Shown one piece after another: positions 7,764 through 17,026 of a DNA stretch of 64,000 nucleotides. Both the position numbers and the translations under genes were made by a program. Position 1 is the stretch's first letter. The number at the start of each line of letters is the position of its first letter. Under the pieces are notes generated by a model, which searched no databases, was not told where the DNA came from, and worked only from the letters and a program-made list of their open reading frames with translations. The stretch comes from JAVBNF01 sp031551725 (lineage in GTDB: Bacteria; Bacteroidota; Bacteroidia; Bacteroidales; P3), in NCBI GenBank assembly GCA_031551725.1, contig JAVBNF010000010.1:1-64000 (forward strand), given 5' to 3'.

Positions 7764-9593
7764 ATGCGAAAAACGATTTGCCTTTTTGTTGCACTGATAA
7801 TGGCTGTTCCCACTGCGATTGCCGCAATGGACGCTTGGCCTGTCAGTATTGTGACTGCGAAAGGGAAATTGATTGTCTACGAACCCCAGGCAGAATATTT
7901 GAATGGAAATAAACTTTCATTCAAAGCGGCATTTTCCATACAAATAGACACTCAAAGTAATTTTATTTTTGGCGGATTGACAGCTACTACTCGTATCCTG
8001 ACCAATCGCGGCAAGCGTTTGATTGTTTTTGATAGTCTGACGAAAGTGGAAATCCGTATTGTAGATAGTTTGAATACAGACACTTTAAAAGCGCTTGAGT
8101 CTTTCCTTTCGAAAGAAATTTCAAAACAGAAGTTCTTTATTTCGATGGATCGGATTATTGTATCATTAAAGAGGTTTCCTGGAAATTATTCAGCCAAATA
8201 CAATCATTCGATTTCGAAAATTTTGTATGCTCAACAACCGTCGCTATTAGCAATGACCGAATCTCAATACGATAGTATTTTGAAAACAGCTGCAAAATCC
8301 GAAGAAGGATGGACATCGCCGCAAATCATTGTAAGTACAGCTCCGGCGGCCTTGATTCAAACGGTTGGTGAAGCCCGTTTTCGAAGTATTCCTAATACAG
8401 ACTTAGAATATGCAACGAACACTGCTGATCCAATTTTTCGCGATAAGCGTTCGGAAAAATATTTTACATTAATTTCCGGTCGTTGGTTTACTTCGTCTTA
8501 TTTGGAAAAATCGTGGAAATATCTAAGTGCAGCAAATCTTCCTCCGGATTTTAAAAATATTCCATACGGCATCGAGTGCGATTATGTGCTGGCAAATATC
8601 CCCGGAACGCGTGCCAACAAAGAAGCTATTGCTGATGCTCAAATGCCGCAAACAGCAATTGTAGATAAAAAACTAAGCACACAAATTTCGTTTGACGGAG
8701 AACCTGTTTTCAAAGCGATTTCCGGAACACAATTGGAATATGCTTTAAATACGCCTTATCCTGTTTTTCGTAGTAATAAGCAGCATTATTATGCTGTTGA
8801 TGGAGGTATTTGGTTTACGGCCTTGTCGGCAAACGGGCCTTGGAAAGTAGCTGTGTCCGCTCCCACTGAAATAGAGAAGATTCCTGCCGATATTCCGGTG
8901 TATAATGCTAAGTTTGTATATGTTTATGAACATACAAACGAAAAGGTTTATGTGGGTTATACATCCGGCTACTTGAACGCTTATGTGGATAACGGTATGC
9001 CAATTTTTGGCACAGGTTATACGTATACGGCTTGGTCGCAAAAAAAAGAAGTTCCGCATTTGCAAACGTGGGAGTTTGCCATGCATTACGTGCCATGGCA
9101 AGGATGGTCCTCCGGTGTGGGCCTAAATATTGACCGTTTCGATTTGGAGTTCGGAATTTTTACAGGATGGAAAACATATACGCTGCCTTTTTTCTATCCG
9201 TATACGAATTTTTATGGTGACCTTTTGCCATATCCGGTTTCTCCTCACTACGGTTTGGCACCAAATTTGAAAGAGATAAATAAAAATAAAGAAACGAATA
9301 TTTACGAAAAGCGTCCTTATGTTTCTAAGGCGCCGGAGCCTGAGCGCAGGCGAAATACCGGAGCGATCGGTTCTGGTCAGCAGAATGTTTATGTAGATAG
9401 TATTGGAGATATTTATCAGTTTATTAGCCGTGGGCAGTGGCAACAGCGGAAAAAGAATAAATGGAAAGCAGTTCGCGAAACCGAATTCTTGAAAGAAAAA
9501 ATAACAAATACGCAACAAGGGAATTATCGTTCCCGTAATGTGGAGCAAGTGGAACGTACATTGAATGAGCGTTATGTAAAACCTCGTTCATAA
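7764..9593 (+). CDS. Large exported protein of the 'carbohydrate-binding family V/XII' type
   Basis: 609 residues with a signal peptide (MRKTICLFVALIMAVPTAIA). The middle shows an internal duplication: LEYATNTADPIFRDKRSEKY...GRWFTSSY and, some 120 residues on, LEYALNTPYPVFRSNKQHYY...GIWFTALS. Between them lies NIPGTRANKEAIADAQMPQT. Later come VYVGYTSGYLNAYV and GTGYTYTAWS. This text matches a widespread family often labelled 'carbohydrate-binding family V/XII', although I know of no demonstrated binding activity. The C-terminal 130 residues are basic and low complexity. The gene begins 14 bases after tRNA-Arg and is followed 13 bases later by the gpsA-like gene. Confidence 0.7.
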   Translation: MRKTICLFVALIMAVPTAIAAMDAWPVSIVTAKGKLIVYEPQAEYLNGNKLSFKAAFSIQIDTQSNFIFGGLTATTRILTNRGKRLIVFDSLTKVEIRIVDSLNTDTLKALESFLSKEISKQKFFISMDRIIVSLKRFPGNYSAKYNHSISKILYAQQPSLLAMTESQYDSILKTAAKSEEGWTSPQIIVSTAPAALIQTVGEARFRSIPNTDLEYATNTADPIFRDKRSEKYFTLISGRWFTSSYLEKSWKYLSAANLPPDFKNIPYGIECDYVLANIPGTRANKEAIADAQMPQTAIVDKKLSTQISFDGEPVFKAISGTQLEYALNTPYPVFRSNKQHYYAVDGGIWFTALSANGPWKVAVSAPTEIEKIPADIPVYNAKFVYVYEHTNEKVYVGYTSGYLNAYVDNGMPIFGTGYTYTAWSQKKEVPHLQTWEFAMHYVPWQGWSSGVGLNIDRFDLEFGIFTGWKTYTLPFFYPYTNFYGDLLPYPVSPHYGLAPNLKEINKNKETNIYEKRPYVSKAPEPERRRNTGAIGSGQQNVYVDSIGDIYQFISRGQWQQRKKNKWKAVRETEFLKEKITNTQQGNYRSRNVEQVERTLNERYVKPRS

Positions 9594-9606
9594 AACATAA
9601 GAAATT

Positions 9607-10599
9607 ATGCAAAAGAAAATTGCAGTTATCGGTGGTGGCAGCTGGGCTACAGCCATCGTAAAAATCCTTCTGAACAACACTACTCGAATGGCTTGGTGGG
9701 TGCGCGAAGAAGAAATAAAAAACGGCATTCAAGGTCATGGACGTAATCCGCTTTACTTGCCGGATGTGGACTTCGATGCATCGAAAATTTTTATCAGCAA
9801 TGATATCAAAGAAATTGTGAAAATGTCGGATATTTTGGTATTTGTTGTACCTGCTGCATTTTTGAAAGACGCAATGTCAGCACTGAATCCCGAAGATTTA
9901 AAAGACAAAAAGGTATGCTCTGCCATTAAAGGTATTGTTCCGCAAACACATCAAATTGTGGGCGAATTTCTGAACACTGAATTTGGTGTACCTGTTTCCG
10001 CTTTAAGCGTAATTAGTGGGCCTTCGCATGCCGAAGAAATTGCACAGGAGAAATTGACATACTTAACCGCTGCTTCTGATAATGACACTTTGGCAGAAGA
10101 GATTGCAAATATTTTCCGTTGTGGATATGTAAAAACGTCCGTTAGCAAAGATGTTTTTGGTATCGAATATGCTACAGTATTAAAAAATATCTATGCTGTT
10201 GCGAGTGGAATTTCAAAAGGTTTGGGCTATGGCGATAACTTCCGCGCAGTGCTTGTTTCCAACGCACTCAAGGAAATGAACCGCTTTTTAGATGTGGTTT
10301 ATCAAACGCACCGTAGTCTGTCGGCTTCTGTTTATTTGGGTGATTTGTTGGTGACAGCCTATTCGCAACACAGCCGTAACCGTACATTTGGTGTGATGAT
10401 AGGAGAGGGCTACTCCGTAACTTCCGCGCAACGCGAAATGCAAATGATTGCCGAAGGTTATTATGCGGCTAAGTCAATGACCGAAATCAATCAGCGTTAT
10501 CAAGTGGAAATGCCAATCATGTCGGCGGTTTATGCTATTTTATATGAGAAAAAATCTGCCCACAAAGAGTTTGAAAAACTGTTGGATAAATTAAGCTAA
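9607..10599 (+). CDS. gpsA: NAD(P)H-dependent glycerol-3-phosphate dehydrogenase
   Basis: 330 residues, usual length. The Rossmann motif is IGGGSWATA (8-16). SGPSHAEEIA (137-146) and TVLKNIYAVASG with catalytic Lys193 are family signatures. It makes sn-glycerol-3-phosphate from dihydroxyacetone phosphate for phospholipid synthesis in the cytoplasm. The NAD motif reads GGGSWATA where GAGSWGTA is more usual, a variation common in Bacteroidota. It is packed between the exported protein at 7764 and the phoH-like gene (eight-base gap), probably one operon. Confidence 0.93.
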   Translation: MQKKIAVIGGGSWATAIVKILLNNTTRMAWWVREEEIKNGIQGHGRNPLYLPDVDFDASKIFISNDIKEIVKMSDILVFVVPAAFLKDAMSALNPEDLKDKKVCSAIKGIVPQTHQIVGEFLNTEFGVPVSALSVISGPSHAEEIAQEKLTYLTAASDNDTLAEEIANIFRCGYVKTSVSKDVFGIEYATVLKNIYAVASGISKGLGYGDNFRAVLVSNALKEMNRFLDVVYQTHRSLSASVYLGDLLVTAYSQHSRNRTFGVMIGEGYSVTSAQREMQMIAEGYYAAKSMTEINQRYQVEMPIMSAVYAILYEKKSAHKEFEKLLDKLS

Positions 10600-10607
10600 T
10601 TTGAAAA

Positions 10608-11549
10608 ATGATTGAACTGAAAATAGAACTCGAAAATATCTCTCCGCTTGACCTTTACGGAACGGGCGACAAAAACTTGGAACTGTTGAAACGCAGCTTT
10701 CCCGGACTCAAAATTATTGCTCGCGGCGATATGATCAAAGCAATGGGGGAAGAAGTCTCCGTAGAAAATTTTGAAAAGAAGTTCCGTGCCATGATGACTT
10801 CTGTAGATAAATTCGGACGATTAACGGAAGATCAATTGCTCGCTATTCTTGAGCCTGACGGCGAAAATAATCATTTGCGAAGTGAAAAAGACAAAGATGT
10901 TTTGGTGTATGGTCGACATGGAATGGCTATTCGTCCGCTTACGCCGAATCAGAAAAAAATGGTGAAACTTTCGGATACCAACGATATGCTGTTTGCCATT
11001 GGACCTGCCGGTTCCGGAAAAACATATACCGCTGTGGCATTAGCTGTAAGAGCATTAAAGAATAAGGAAGTCCGCAAAATTGTGTTGACGCGTCCTGCGG
11101 TGGAAGCCGGTGAGAATTTAGGATTTTTGCCCGGTGATTTGCGTGACAAACTTGATCCTTACTTGCAGCCGCTTTACGATGCTTTGCGCGATATGCTGCC
11201 GCCGCAAAAATTACTGTCGTTAATAGAAGATGGAACTATCGAAATAGCACCGCTGGCTTTTATGCGCGGTCGTACGCTCGACCATGCTTTCGTTATCCTC
11301 GATGAAGCTCAAAATGCTACCGAAAGTCAAATGAAAATGTTTTTAACCCGTATGGGAAAATCGGCCCAATTTATTATTACCGGCGATGTTACACAAATTG
11401 ATTTGCCGCGCAATCAATCGTCAGGCTTGGTACAAGCCGCACGTCTATTACAGAATGTGAAAGGCATTGCAACCGTTTTGCTTGACGCCAAAGATGTGGT
11501 GCGCCATCGTTTGGTGGCCGATATTATCAAGGCTTACGATGAGAAATAA
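10608..11549 (+). CDS. PhoH-like P-loop ATPase
   Basis: 313 residues. Walker A is GPAGSGKT (132-139) and Walker B FVILDEAQ (228-235), with the PhoH-typical KIVLTRPAVEAGENLGFLPG and the Arg-rich TRMGKSAQFIITGDVTQIDLP. The N-terminal ~100 residues form the KH-like part found in PhoH/YbeZ proteins, which cooperate with YbeY-type nucleases in RNA metabolism. The last 11 bases overlap the start of the next gene, suggesting coupled translation. Confidence 0.93.
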   Translation: MIELKIELENISPLDLYGTGDKNLELLKRSFPGLKIIARGDMIKAMGEEVSVENFEKKFRAMMTSVDKFGRLTEDQLLAILEPDGENNHLRSEKDKDVLVYGRHGMAIRPLTPNQKKMVKLSDTNDMLFAIGPAGSGKTYTAVALAVRALKNKEVRKIVLTRPAVEAGENLGFLPGDLRDKLDPYLQPLYDALRDMLPPQKLLSLIEDGTIEIAPLAFMRGRTLDHAFVILDEAQNATESQMKMFLTRMGKSAQFIITGDVTQIDLPRNQSSGLVQAARLLQNVKGIATVLLDAKDVVRHRLVADIIKAYDEK

Positions 11550-13401
11550 AATCGTTGGAATATGTTTTTTCTTCTTCGCTGTTTTATTCGCGAAAGCGCA
11601 AACCTCGCCAAACTTTGAACAAATGGAACGCGAACTGCAAGCGATTACATTCGATAACCCCTTGCTGATTCCGCTTTATGACTGTCAAATCGATAAAGTC
11701 GAACAACGTGTTGAAACTGCGAAAAGGCTTGGGAAATTGAGTGCTAACAGTAATTTGAACAAACAGCTTCAACAGCGCAAACTGCAATCCGAGCAATACG
11801 TTATCAATATTGATAATTATATTCTGAAAAAAGCTCGCCAACTGTATGCTGAAAATCATACTATTCAAGCGGCTGATTATATTGAACGCGCATTGCAATA
11901 CAATCGTTTCAACGAAGAAGGCGTGTTGTTGAAAATCGATTATCTGATCAATCACGTTTCTCTTGATTCGGCGGCGCTTTATCTGGGAGATTTATTGCCT
12001 GATTACCATTATCATCCTGCCGTTATTCGCGAAGCCAACCGTATATATCTGTTTTTTATGCAAAGAGTTGTCCGTTTGATCAATGAAACGAAGTACAGCG
12101 AAGCCATGGAAACCTATATTCACATGATTGCTTTTGCAGAAGCATCGGATGTGCTTACGCGCACTTCGGAAGCCGAGCGGATTTATTTGCAGCAAATCCA
12201 CGAAGGTTTATATGTTTCGATGTGCGATGTGGCCGAAAAAGCATACGCTGTGCAGCGTTTGAAACTCGCGGAAACATACGGAATACGAGCATGGGATTAT
12301 TACGACAATAATAAAAAAAATCTGAAATCAAACTTGCGCGCATGTAATTTATTGCAAAAAATCGTAAACGACTACGATGGAAACCGCTTGCGCGCAGCCG
12401 ATGTAGAAGAAAGTTTGTTTTATAAAATTCGCTTGGATCAAATCCGTGTGAAAACGGGAATTCGTGTCGAAACGCCTTTGCTTTCCGCACAAACACTTCC
12501 TTCATCAACTGTTTCTGAAGGTAAACCCACCCAACAACCCATCAGAAAACAACCCCCAATCCTCAATCCTCAACCCTTTAAAATAGAGGTAACTATAGAG
12601 CCATCTAAACCAGTTTCCAAACCGAATGGTCTTGCTAACGCTGGACATGACAAACTTGAAACCAGAAACTTGAAATCAGAAACGCTTGTTTTTACTTCCG
12701 GCCAAATTGATACTGCCAAAATTTTGCTGGAACAAATTCTGCGCAAAGCTGAATACAATCTCTGGCTGCGCGATTATAAACGTGCAGACACGCTTTATAA
12801 ACAAGCCAAACAAATTGCCGATTTGTATGCAATCAATAGAGAAATGGATGTTTTGAGCAGTTTTGGAAATTATGAAATCGAACGCACAAAATATCATTGT
12901 TTGGATTTTCAGAATAAAATTGAAGATTATTACATTGCTGCTAAAAACATGCAACGAAACGGGAATTATGCCGATGCTCGCAATCGTTTGAACGAATCTT
13001 ATTTGTTGATAAAACAGCAAAATGCTTGTCATCCAAATGTCGAAAAATTGGACAAAATGCGTGATGAAATCAAAATTCCTGCCGATTATCAAGATTTAAT
13101 TCAAACAGGCAATGCTGCGTTTGAAAACGGAGATACATTGCAGTTTTTCGTATCTTATTTAGATGCTGAAAAAATATATTCGTATAAGCAATTAGATTCT
13201 TTGCAAATTCGCAAAACGACTCTGTATGATAAATTGAATTACGAACGAAACATTCCGTTGATTATGTGGGCTTGTGAATATTTTATCCAATATTCAGAAT
13301 ATCAGGAAGCACAACGCTATTTGAATATTCTCGACCATTTCGGATATGCTGATAAACGAACGAAGGCATTGCATAAATTTTTGAAAAAACAACTAAAATA
13401 A
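11539..13401 (+). CDS. Exported TPR-like protein with repeat-derived linker
   Basis: 620 residues from the ATG at 11539 (MRNKIVGICFFFFAVLFAKA), which supplies a signal peptide. The reading frame extends upstream inside phoH, but that part is not credible. The body is alpha-helical with TPR-like repeats (for example ARQLYAENHTIQAADYIERAL and ADTLYKQAKQIADLYAI). The two helical halves are joined by a Pro/Asn-rich linker at about residues 318-385 whose DNA contains two heptad tracts (12555-12582 and 12658-12685). Co-oriented with M23 and LysM genes, it probably acts in the periplasm or outer membrane, but I recognise no specific function. Confidence 0.75.
   Translation: MRNKIVGICFFFFAVLFAKAQTSPNFEQMERELQAITFDNPLLIPLYDCQIDKVEQRVETAKRLGKLSANSNLNKQLQQRKLQSEQYVINIDNYILKKARQLYAENHTIQAADYIERALQYNRFNEEGVLLKIDYLINHVSLDSAALYLGDLLPDYHYHPAVIREANRIYLFFMQRVVRLINETKYSEAMETYIHMIAFAEASDVLTRTSEAERIYLQQIHEGLYVSMCDVAEKAYAVQRLKLAETYGIRAWDYYDNNKKNLKSNLRACNLLQKIVNDYDGNRLRAADVEESLFYKIRLDQIRVKTGIRVETPLLSAQTLPSSTVSEGKPTQQPIRKQPPILNPQPFKIEVTIEPSKPVSKPNGLANAGHDKLETRNLKSETLVFTSGQIDTAKILLEQILRKAEYNLWLRDYKRADTLYKQAKQIADLYAINREMDVLSSFGNYEIERTKYHCLDFQNKIEDYYIAAKNMQRNGNYADARNRLNESYLLIKQQNACHPNVEKLDKMRDEIKIPADYQDLIQTGNAAFENGDTLQFFVSYLDAEKIYSYKQLDSLQIRKTTLYDKLNYERNIPLIMWACEYFIQYSEYQEAQRYLNILDHFGYADKRTKALHKFLKKQLK
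12555..12685. repeat. Two heptad tracts in the TPR-gene linker
   Basis: Tract 1 (12555-12582): CCCAATC, CTCAATC, CTCAACC, CTTTAAA. Tract 2 (12658-12685): GAAACCA, GAAACTT, GAAATCA, GAAACGC. An 18-base stretch of tract 1 (CAATCCTCAATCCTCAAC) recurs exactly at 15880-15897 in the LysM gene. Confidence 0.75.
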
Positions 13402-13438
13402 GTTTGAATAGTTATGTAACTTCTCAAACTTCTCAAAC

Positions 13439-15082
13439 ATGAAAGTACTCCATATAGCCATATTATTAATCCTCTCTCTTTCCGTTTCTGCGCAAGATTT
13501 TCGCATGCCGATGGACATTCCTCCGCAATTGTCGGGCTCTTTTGGAGAGTTGCGCGACAATCATTTGCATTCAGGCATTGATTTTCGTACGCAGGAAAAA
13601 GAGGGGATTCCGGTGTATGCCGTTGCAGATGGCGTCTTGTCGCGTGTTTTTGTTTCGGCAACGGGTTTTGGAAAAGCGGTTTACATCAATCATGATGATG
13701 ATAAAACCAGTGTTTATGCGCATTTGAGCGGATTTAATGATAAAATCTCTCAACTTGTAAAAACACAACAATACAAAAACGAAAGTTTTGAATTGAACTA
13801 TTTTCCGAATGAAAAAATAATTATTAGGAAAGGCGATTTAATTGGCTATTCCGGAAATAGCGGCTCTTCCGGCGGTCCGCATTTACATTTTGAATTGCGC
13901 GAAACAGCCTCCGAAAAGATCATCAATCCTGCGCTTTACGGTTTCAAGACGCCCGACAATTGTTCTCCTTTTATTGAATCGATCGCTATCGGCGGACATC
14001 AACCCGTAAAAATTAGTACTGATAAAAATGTATTATTAAAAGATACTTTTCCTGTTTTTGAGGGAGAAGAAGTTTATTTTGATTTAAATGCCTATGATTT
14101 TGAAGATGAGAATCCAAGCAACCTGGGACTTTACAGCTTGAAAGCGTTTGTTGATGATACGCTTTTTTTCTCTTATCAAATGGATAAATTTGCATTTGAC
14201 GAAAGTCGTTACGTAAATGCCTTGATTGATTATGGACACTATGTGCTTAATCATGGTGAGCGCTTTCAACGAACACAAATTCTGCCCGGAAATAAATTGA
14301 GCATTTATAAGAATGTGAAAAATAATGGAATATTGTTATTCAGAGAAGTTGGAAAAAAACATAAAATTCGATTTGAAGCTGCCGATGTAAATGGGAATAC
14401 GACAGTGTTGGAGTTGTTTGTTTGCGTGATGAAAACTTCTGATTTTAAAGATGTTATTATCAAATACAACAACTTCTTTTATTATGGAGGCCCCAATGAA
14501 TTTAAGAATGATGAAATAGAAGTGGAAATGCCGGAAGGGGCCATTTATACGTCGTTTCCATTTGATTGTAAGCAATACAAATCAAGTCAAAATTATTATT
14601 CGAATAAATGGGCTGTTGGAATTTATACGAAACCTGTTCATAAAAATTATAGACTACGCATAAAAACGTACAATGTTCCGAAAAAACATCAAACCAAACT
14701 CGTGGTTGCGAGTTTTGATGAAAATGATAAACTCATAGCTGAAGGGGGGACATACAAAGATGGTTGGATGGATATAAATATCAAAAAATTTTGTACCTTT
14801 GTAGTTGCGGTCGACACGGTTACTCCTAAAATTGAAGCGGTAAAATTGCCATCAACAAATAGTAATCAATTGGAATTTCGGATTACGGACGATTTTTCGG
14901 GCATCAAAAGCTATCGCACGACCATTGATGGTAAATGGTTGTTGATGGAATATGATGCCAAAACATCGCGATTGACAGGTGTTCTCGACCAAGATTTTCC
15001 GAAAGGAGAACATAAAATCCGCCTGGAAGTGGTGGATAAGGTTGGAAATAAAACAGTTATTGGAAAAATAATCAAAATATAA
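13439..15082 (+). CDS. M23 (LytM-type) peptidase, exported
   Basis: 547 residues with a signal peptide (MKVLHIAILLILSLSVSAQD). The catalytic domain comes first (residues about 25-160): NHLHSGIDFR holds the HxxxD zinc pair and GGPHLHFELR the HxH motif, split by a ~40-residue insertion before RKGDLIGYSGNSGSSGG. The remaining ~380 residues are beta-rich and unknown, with DDFSGIKSYRTTIDGKW resembling a bacterial Ig-like module. It likely cleaves peptidoglycan cross-links or acts as an envelope endopeptidase. It is in a run with the TPR and LysM genes, four bases before the latter. The upstream gap holds the direct repeat ACTTCTCAA x2 (about 13420-13436). Confidence 0.92.
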   Translation: MKVLHIAILLILSLSVSAQDFRMPMDIPPQLSGSFGELRDNHLHSGIDFRTQEKEGIPVYAVADGVLSRVFVSATGFGKAVYINHDDDKTSVYAHLSGFNDKISQLVKTQQYKNESFELNYFPNEKIIIRKGDLIGYSGNSGSSGGPHLHFELRETASEKIINPALYGFKTPDNCSPFIESIAIGGHQPVKISTDKNVLLKDTFPVFEGEEVYFDLNAYDFEDENPSNLGLYSLKAFVDDTLFFSYQMDKFAFDESRYVNALIDYGHYVLNHGERFQRTQILPGNKLSIYKNVKNNGILLFREVGKKHKIRFEAADVNGNTTVLELFVCVMKTSDFKDVIIKYNNFFYYGGPNEFKNDEIEVEMPEGAIYTSFPFDCKQYKSSQNYYSNKWAVGIYTKPVHKNYRLRIKTYNVPKKHQTKLVVASFDENDKLIAEGGTYKDGWMDINIKKFCTFVVAVDTVTPKIEAVKLPSTNSNQLEFRITDDFSGIKSYRTTIDGKWLLMEYDAKTSRLTGVLDQDFPKGEHKIRLEVVDKVGNKTVIGKIIKI

Positions 15083-15085
15083 AAA

Positions 15086-17023
15086 ATGAAAGCACGTATT
15101 TTATTTGTCTTTGCTTTTTGTTCGATTTTACTTGGATTGCTTTGGGCACAAGTGCCAACGCAAGCTCCTCAAATTAAAATCTCAAACAAAGTAACAGCTA
15201 TCGATGGTAAAGATTATTATGTTCATACCGTTGAACCGGGAGAAACGCTTTATTCGATTTTGAAAACATACAAAGTTACGAGTGATGAACTCATCCGTAC
15301 TTCCGAAGGTGCGAATATTAAGGCCATGGAAATTATTTACATTCCTGTAAAACAGGATGTAAAGTCGGATAAACCTATTCAGCGTATAGGAAAAACAGTA
15401 CCGCCTCCAACAGCCACTACTAAATCGCAACAAACTCCTCAAACTCCTCAACCGGAAATTAGAAACCAGAAACCAAATACCCCTCAACAAACTACCGATT
15501 ATCAAGTTCAACCCAAAGAAACCCTTTATAGTTTGTGTAAACGTTTCGGCATTTCGCAAGAGGAAATGATCAAATTAAATCCTGAATTGAAGAATGGACT
15601 TCGCGCCGGCATGATATTAAAGGTTCCTGCTCAAGCTGTTTCGGAGGCCACATCTGCACCCGTGCCTGCAAAAGAAGAGAAATCGCCTATTGTTGTTGCT
15701 CCTGCTGTTGTTGCTCCTACTTCTCAACCGGAAGCTCGAAATCAAAAAACAGAAAAGCCAACTCAAAATATTGAGCTACAACAAACTTCTCAACCCGAAA
15801 CTCCAAACGAGCAACCGAAAGCGACTCCTCCGCAACCCGAAATACCAAGCGCCCAAGCACAAAGTGCACCTACAACCCACAATCCTCAATCCTCAACTCC
15901 TAATGTTGACGCCCGTCCACGTAGACAAAAAGACACAATAGATATTGCATTGATGTTGCCGTTGTATTTGAAAGAACTTGGAAGCATTGATGAACAGTTG
16001 CAATTATTGGCAGAAAAGAAAGGTCCTGCACCTAAGGCTTTTTCATTCATGCCGCTGTATCAAGGAGCCATGATGGCGATTGAAGAACATCAAAGTAGTG
16101 AATTAAATGCTCGAGTTCATGTTTTGGATGTCACAGAGGCACCTTCCGATGCAGTAGATGTGATACAATTGACAACGGTGAAAAATGCCGATTTAATTGT
16201 TGGCCCTATTTTCATAAAATCATTCGGACAGGTTGCTGCATTTGCAAAAGAAAATAACAAAATCATTGTAAATCCGCTTTCTGAACGCGATGACGTGATT
16301 GCCGGCAACCCGTATGCTGTGCGTATTTCTACTTCTATCGAAGATCAATTAGTAAATACTTGGAATTTCATTGCAAAAAACTATTCCAAGGCCAATTATC
16401 TGGTTGTATACAGTGAAGACCCTGCGGACAAAAAACAAATGGATTTTTTGAAATCAACGTTGTCTAAAAAATCTAATCTCTCCGAAATTGTTGCTGCTAC
16501 GGAGTATGTTTCTACGAAAGCACTAAGCACCATTAATTATAAATTGGTGCCAAATATTCCGAATATTGTGGTATGCTTGTCTTCAAATGAAGCTGCGGTT
16601 ACGAATTTAATTACACAATTGCGAGGTTTAAATTCAACTTACAATATTCAGCTTTTCGGAAACGGCGAGATGCTTGATTTCGATAAAATTGAAACCGAAT
16701 ATTTACGGAAACTGAACACACGTTTTTTCGACGATTATTTTATTGATTACAACGATCCGAATGTACAAAAATTTGTTCAGGCTTATTTTGAAAAATATAA
16801 AACAGATCCTGTGAAATATTCGTTTATGGCGTATGATGTGATGAACTATTTCTTGGGGTTGCTTGAGCAATACGGGGATGATTTTACAAATCACATCGGC
16901 GATGCCCCGGTTAAGGAGCTTCATAATACAATTTCACTTAAAAAATCGGGTGGAAACGGGTGGTCGAATACGGCTGCGAATATTATTACGATTGAGGAAA
17001 ATCATTATATCCTCGAAAATTAA
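15086..17023 (+). CDS. LysM protein with periplasmic-binding-protein-like domain
   Basis: 645 residues. After a signal peptide (about 1-22), LysM1 spans about 43-88 (YYVHTVEPGETLYSILKTYK) and LysM2 about 136-183 (YQVQPKETLYSLCKRFGISQ). Residues ~184-280 are a Pro/Gln/Thr-rich linker, and ~285-645 resemble a type 1 periplasmic binding fold (IDIALMLPLYLKELGS, ADLIVGPIFIKSFGQVAAFA, NIVVCLSSNEAAVTNLITQL). LysM binds peptidoglycan; the binding fold recalls LpoA-like activators of cell wall synthases, but that is inference. It probably works with the preceding M23 peptidase. The linkers are built from repeat DNA of the same kind as that in the TPR gene. Confidence 0.85.
   Translation: MKARILFVFAFCSILLGLLWAQVPTQAPQIKISNKVTAIDGKDYYVHTVEPGETLYSILKTYKVTSDELIRTSEGANIKAMEIIYIPVKQDVKSDKPIQRIGKTVPPPTATTKSQQTPQTPQPEIRNQKPNTPQQTTDYQVQPKETLYSLCKRFGISQEEMIKLNPELKNGLRAGMILKVPAQAVSEATSAPVPAKEEKSPIVVAPAVVAPTSQPEARNQKTEKPTQNIELQQTSQPETPNEQPKATPPQPEIPSAQAQSAPTTHNPQSSTPNVDARPRRQKDTIDIALMLPLYLKELGSIDEQLQLLAEKKGPAPKAFSFMPLYQGAMMAIEEHQSSELNARVHVLDVTEAPSDAVDVIQLTTVKNADLIVGPIFIKSFGQVAAFAKENNKIIVNPLSERDDVIAGNPYAVRISTSIEDQLVNTWNFIAKNYSKANYLVVYSEDPADKKQMDFLKSTLSKKSNLSEIVAATEYVSTKALSTINYKLVPNIPNIVVCLSSNEAAVTNLITQLRGLNSTYNIQLFGNGEMLDFDKIETEYLRKLNTRFFDDYFIDYNDPNVQKFVQAYFEKYKTDPVKYSFMAYDVMNYFLGLLEQYGDDFTNHIGDAPVKELHNTISLKKSGGNGWSNTAANIITIEENHYILEN
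15431..15898. repeat. Heptad and nonamer tracts in the LysM-gene linkers
   Basis: CAAACTCCT x2 at 15431-15448 (9-bp unit) is followed by GAAATTA, GAAACCA, GAAACCA (15455-15475). Later CACAATC, CTCAATC, CTCAACT occurs at 15878-15898. The phrases match those in the TPR gene upstream, in DNA coding for different proteins. Confidence 0.65.
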
Positions 17024-17026
17024 TTT

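Noticed and set aside
15690..15941. 83-residue leucine-rich frame within the LysM gene
   Set aside because: It arises from the Pro/Gln repeat linker read in another frame; no start signals.
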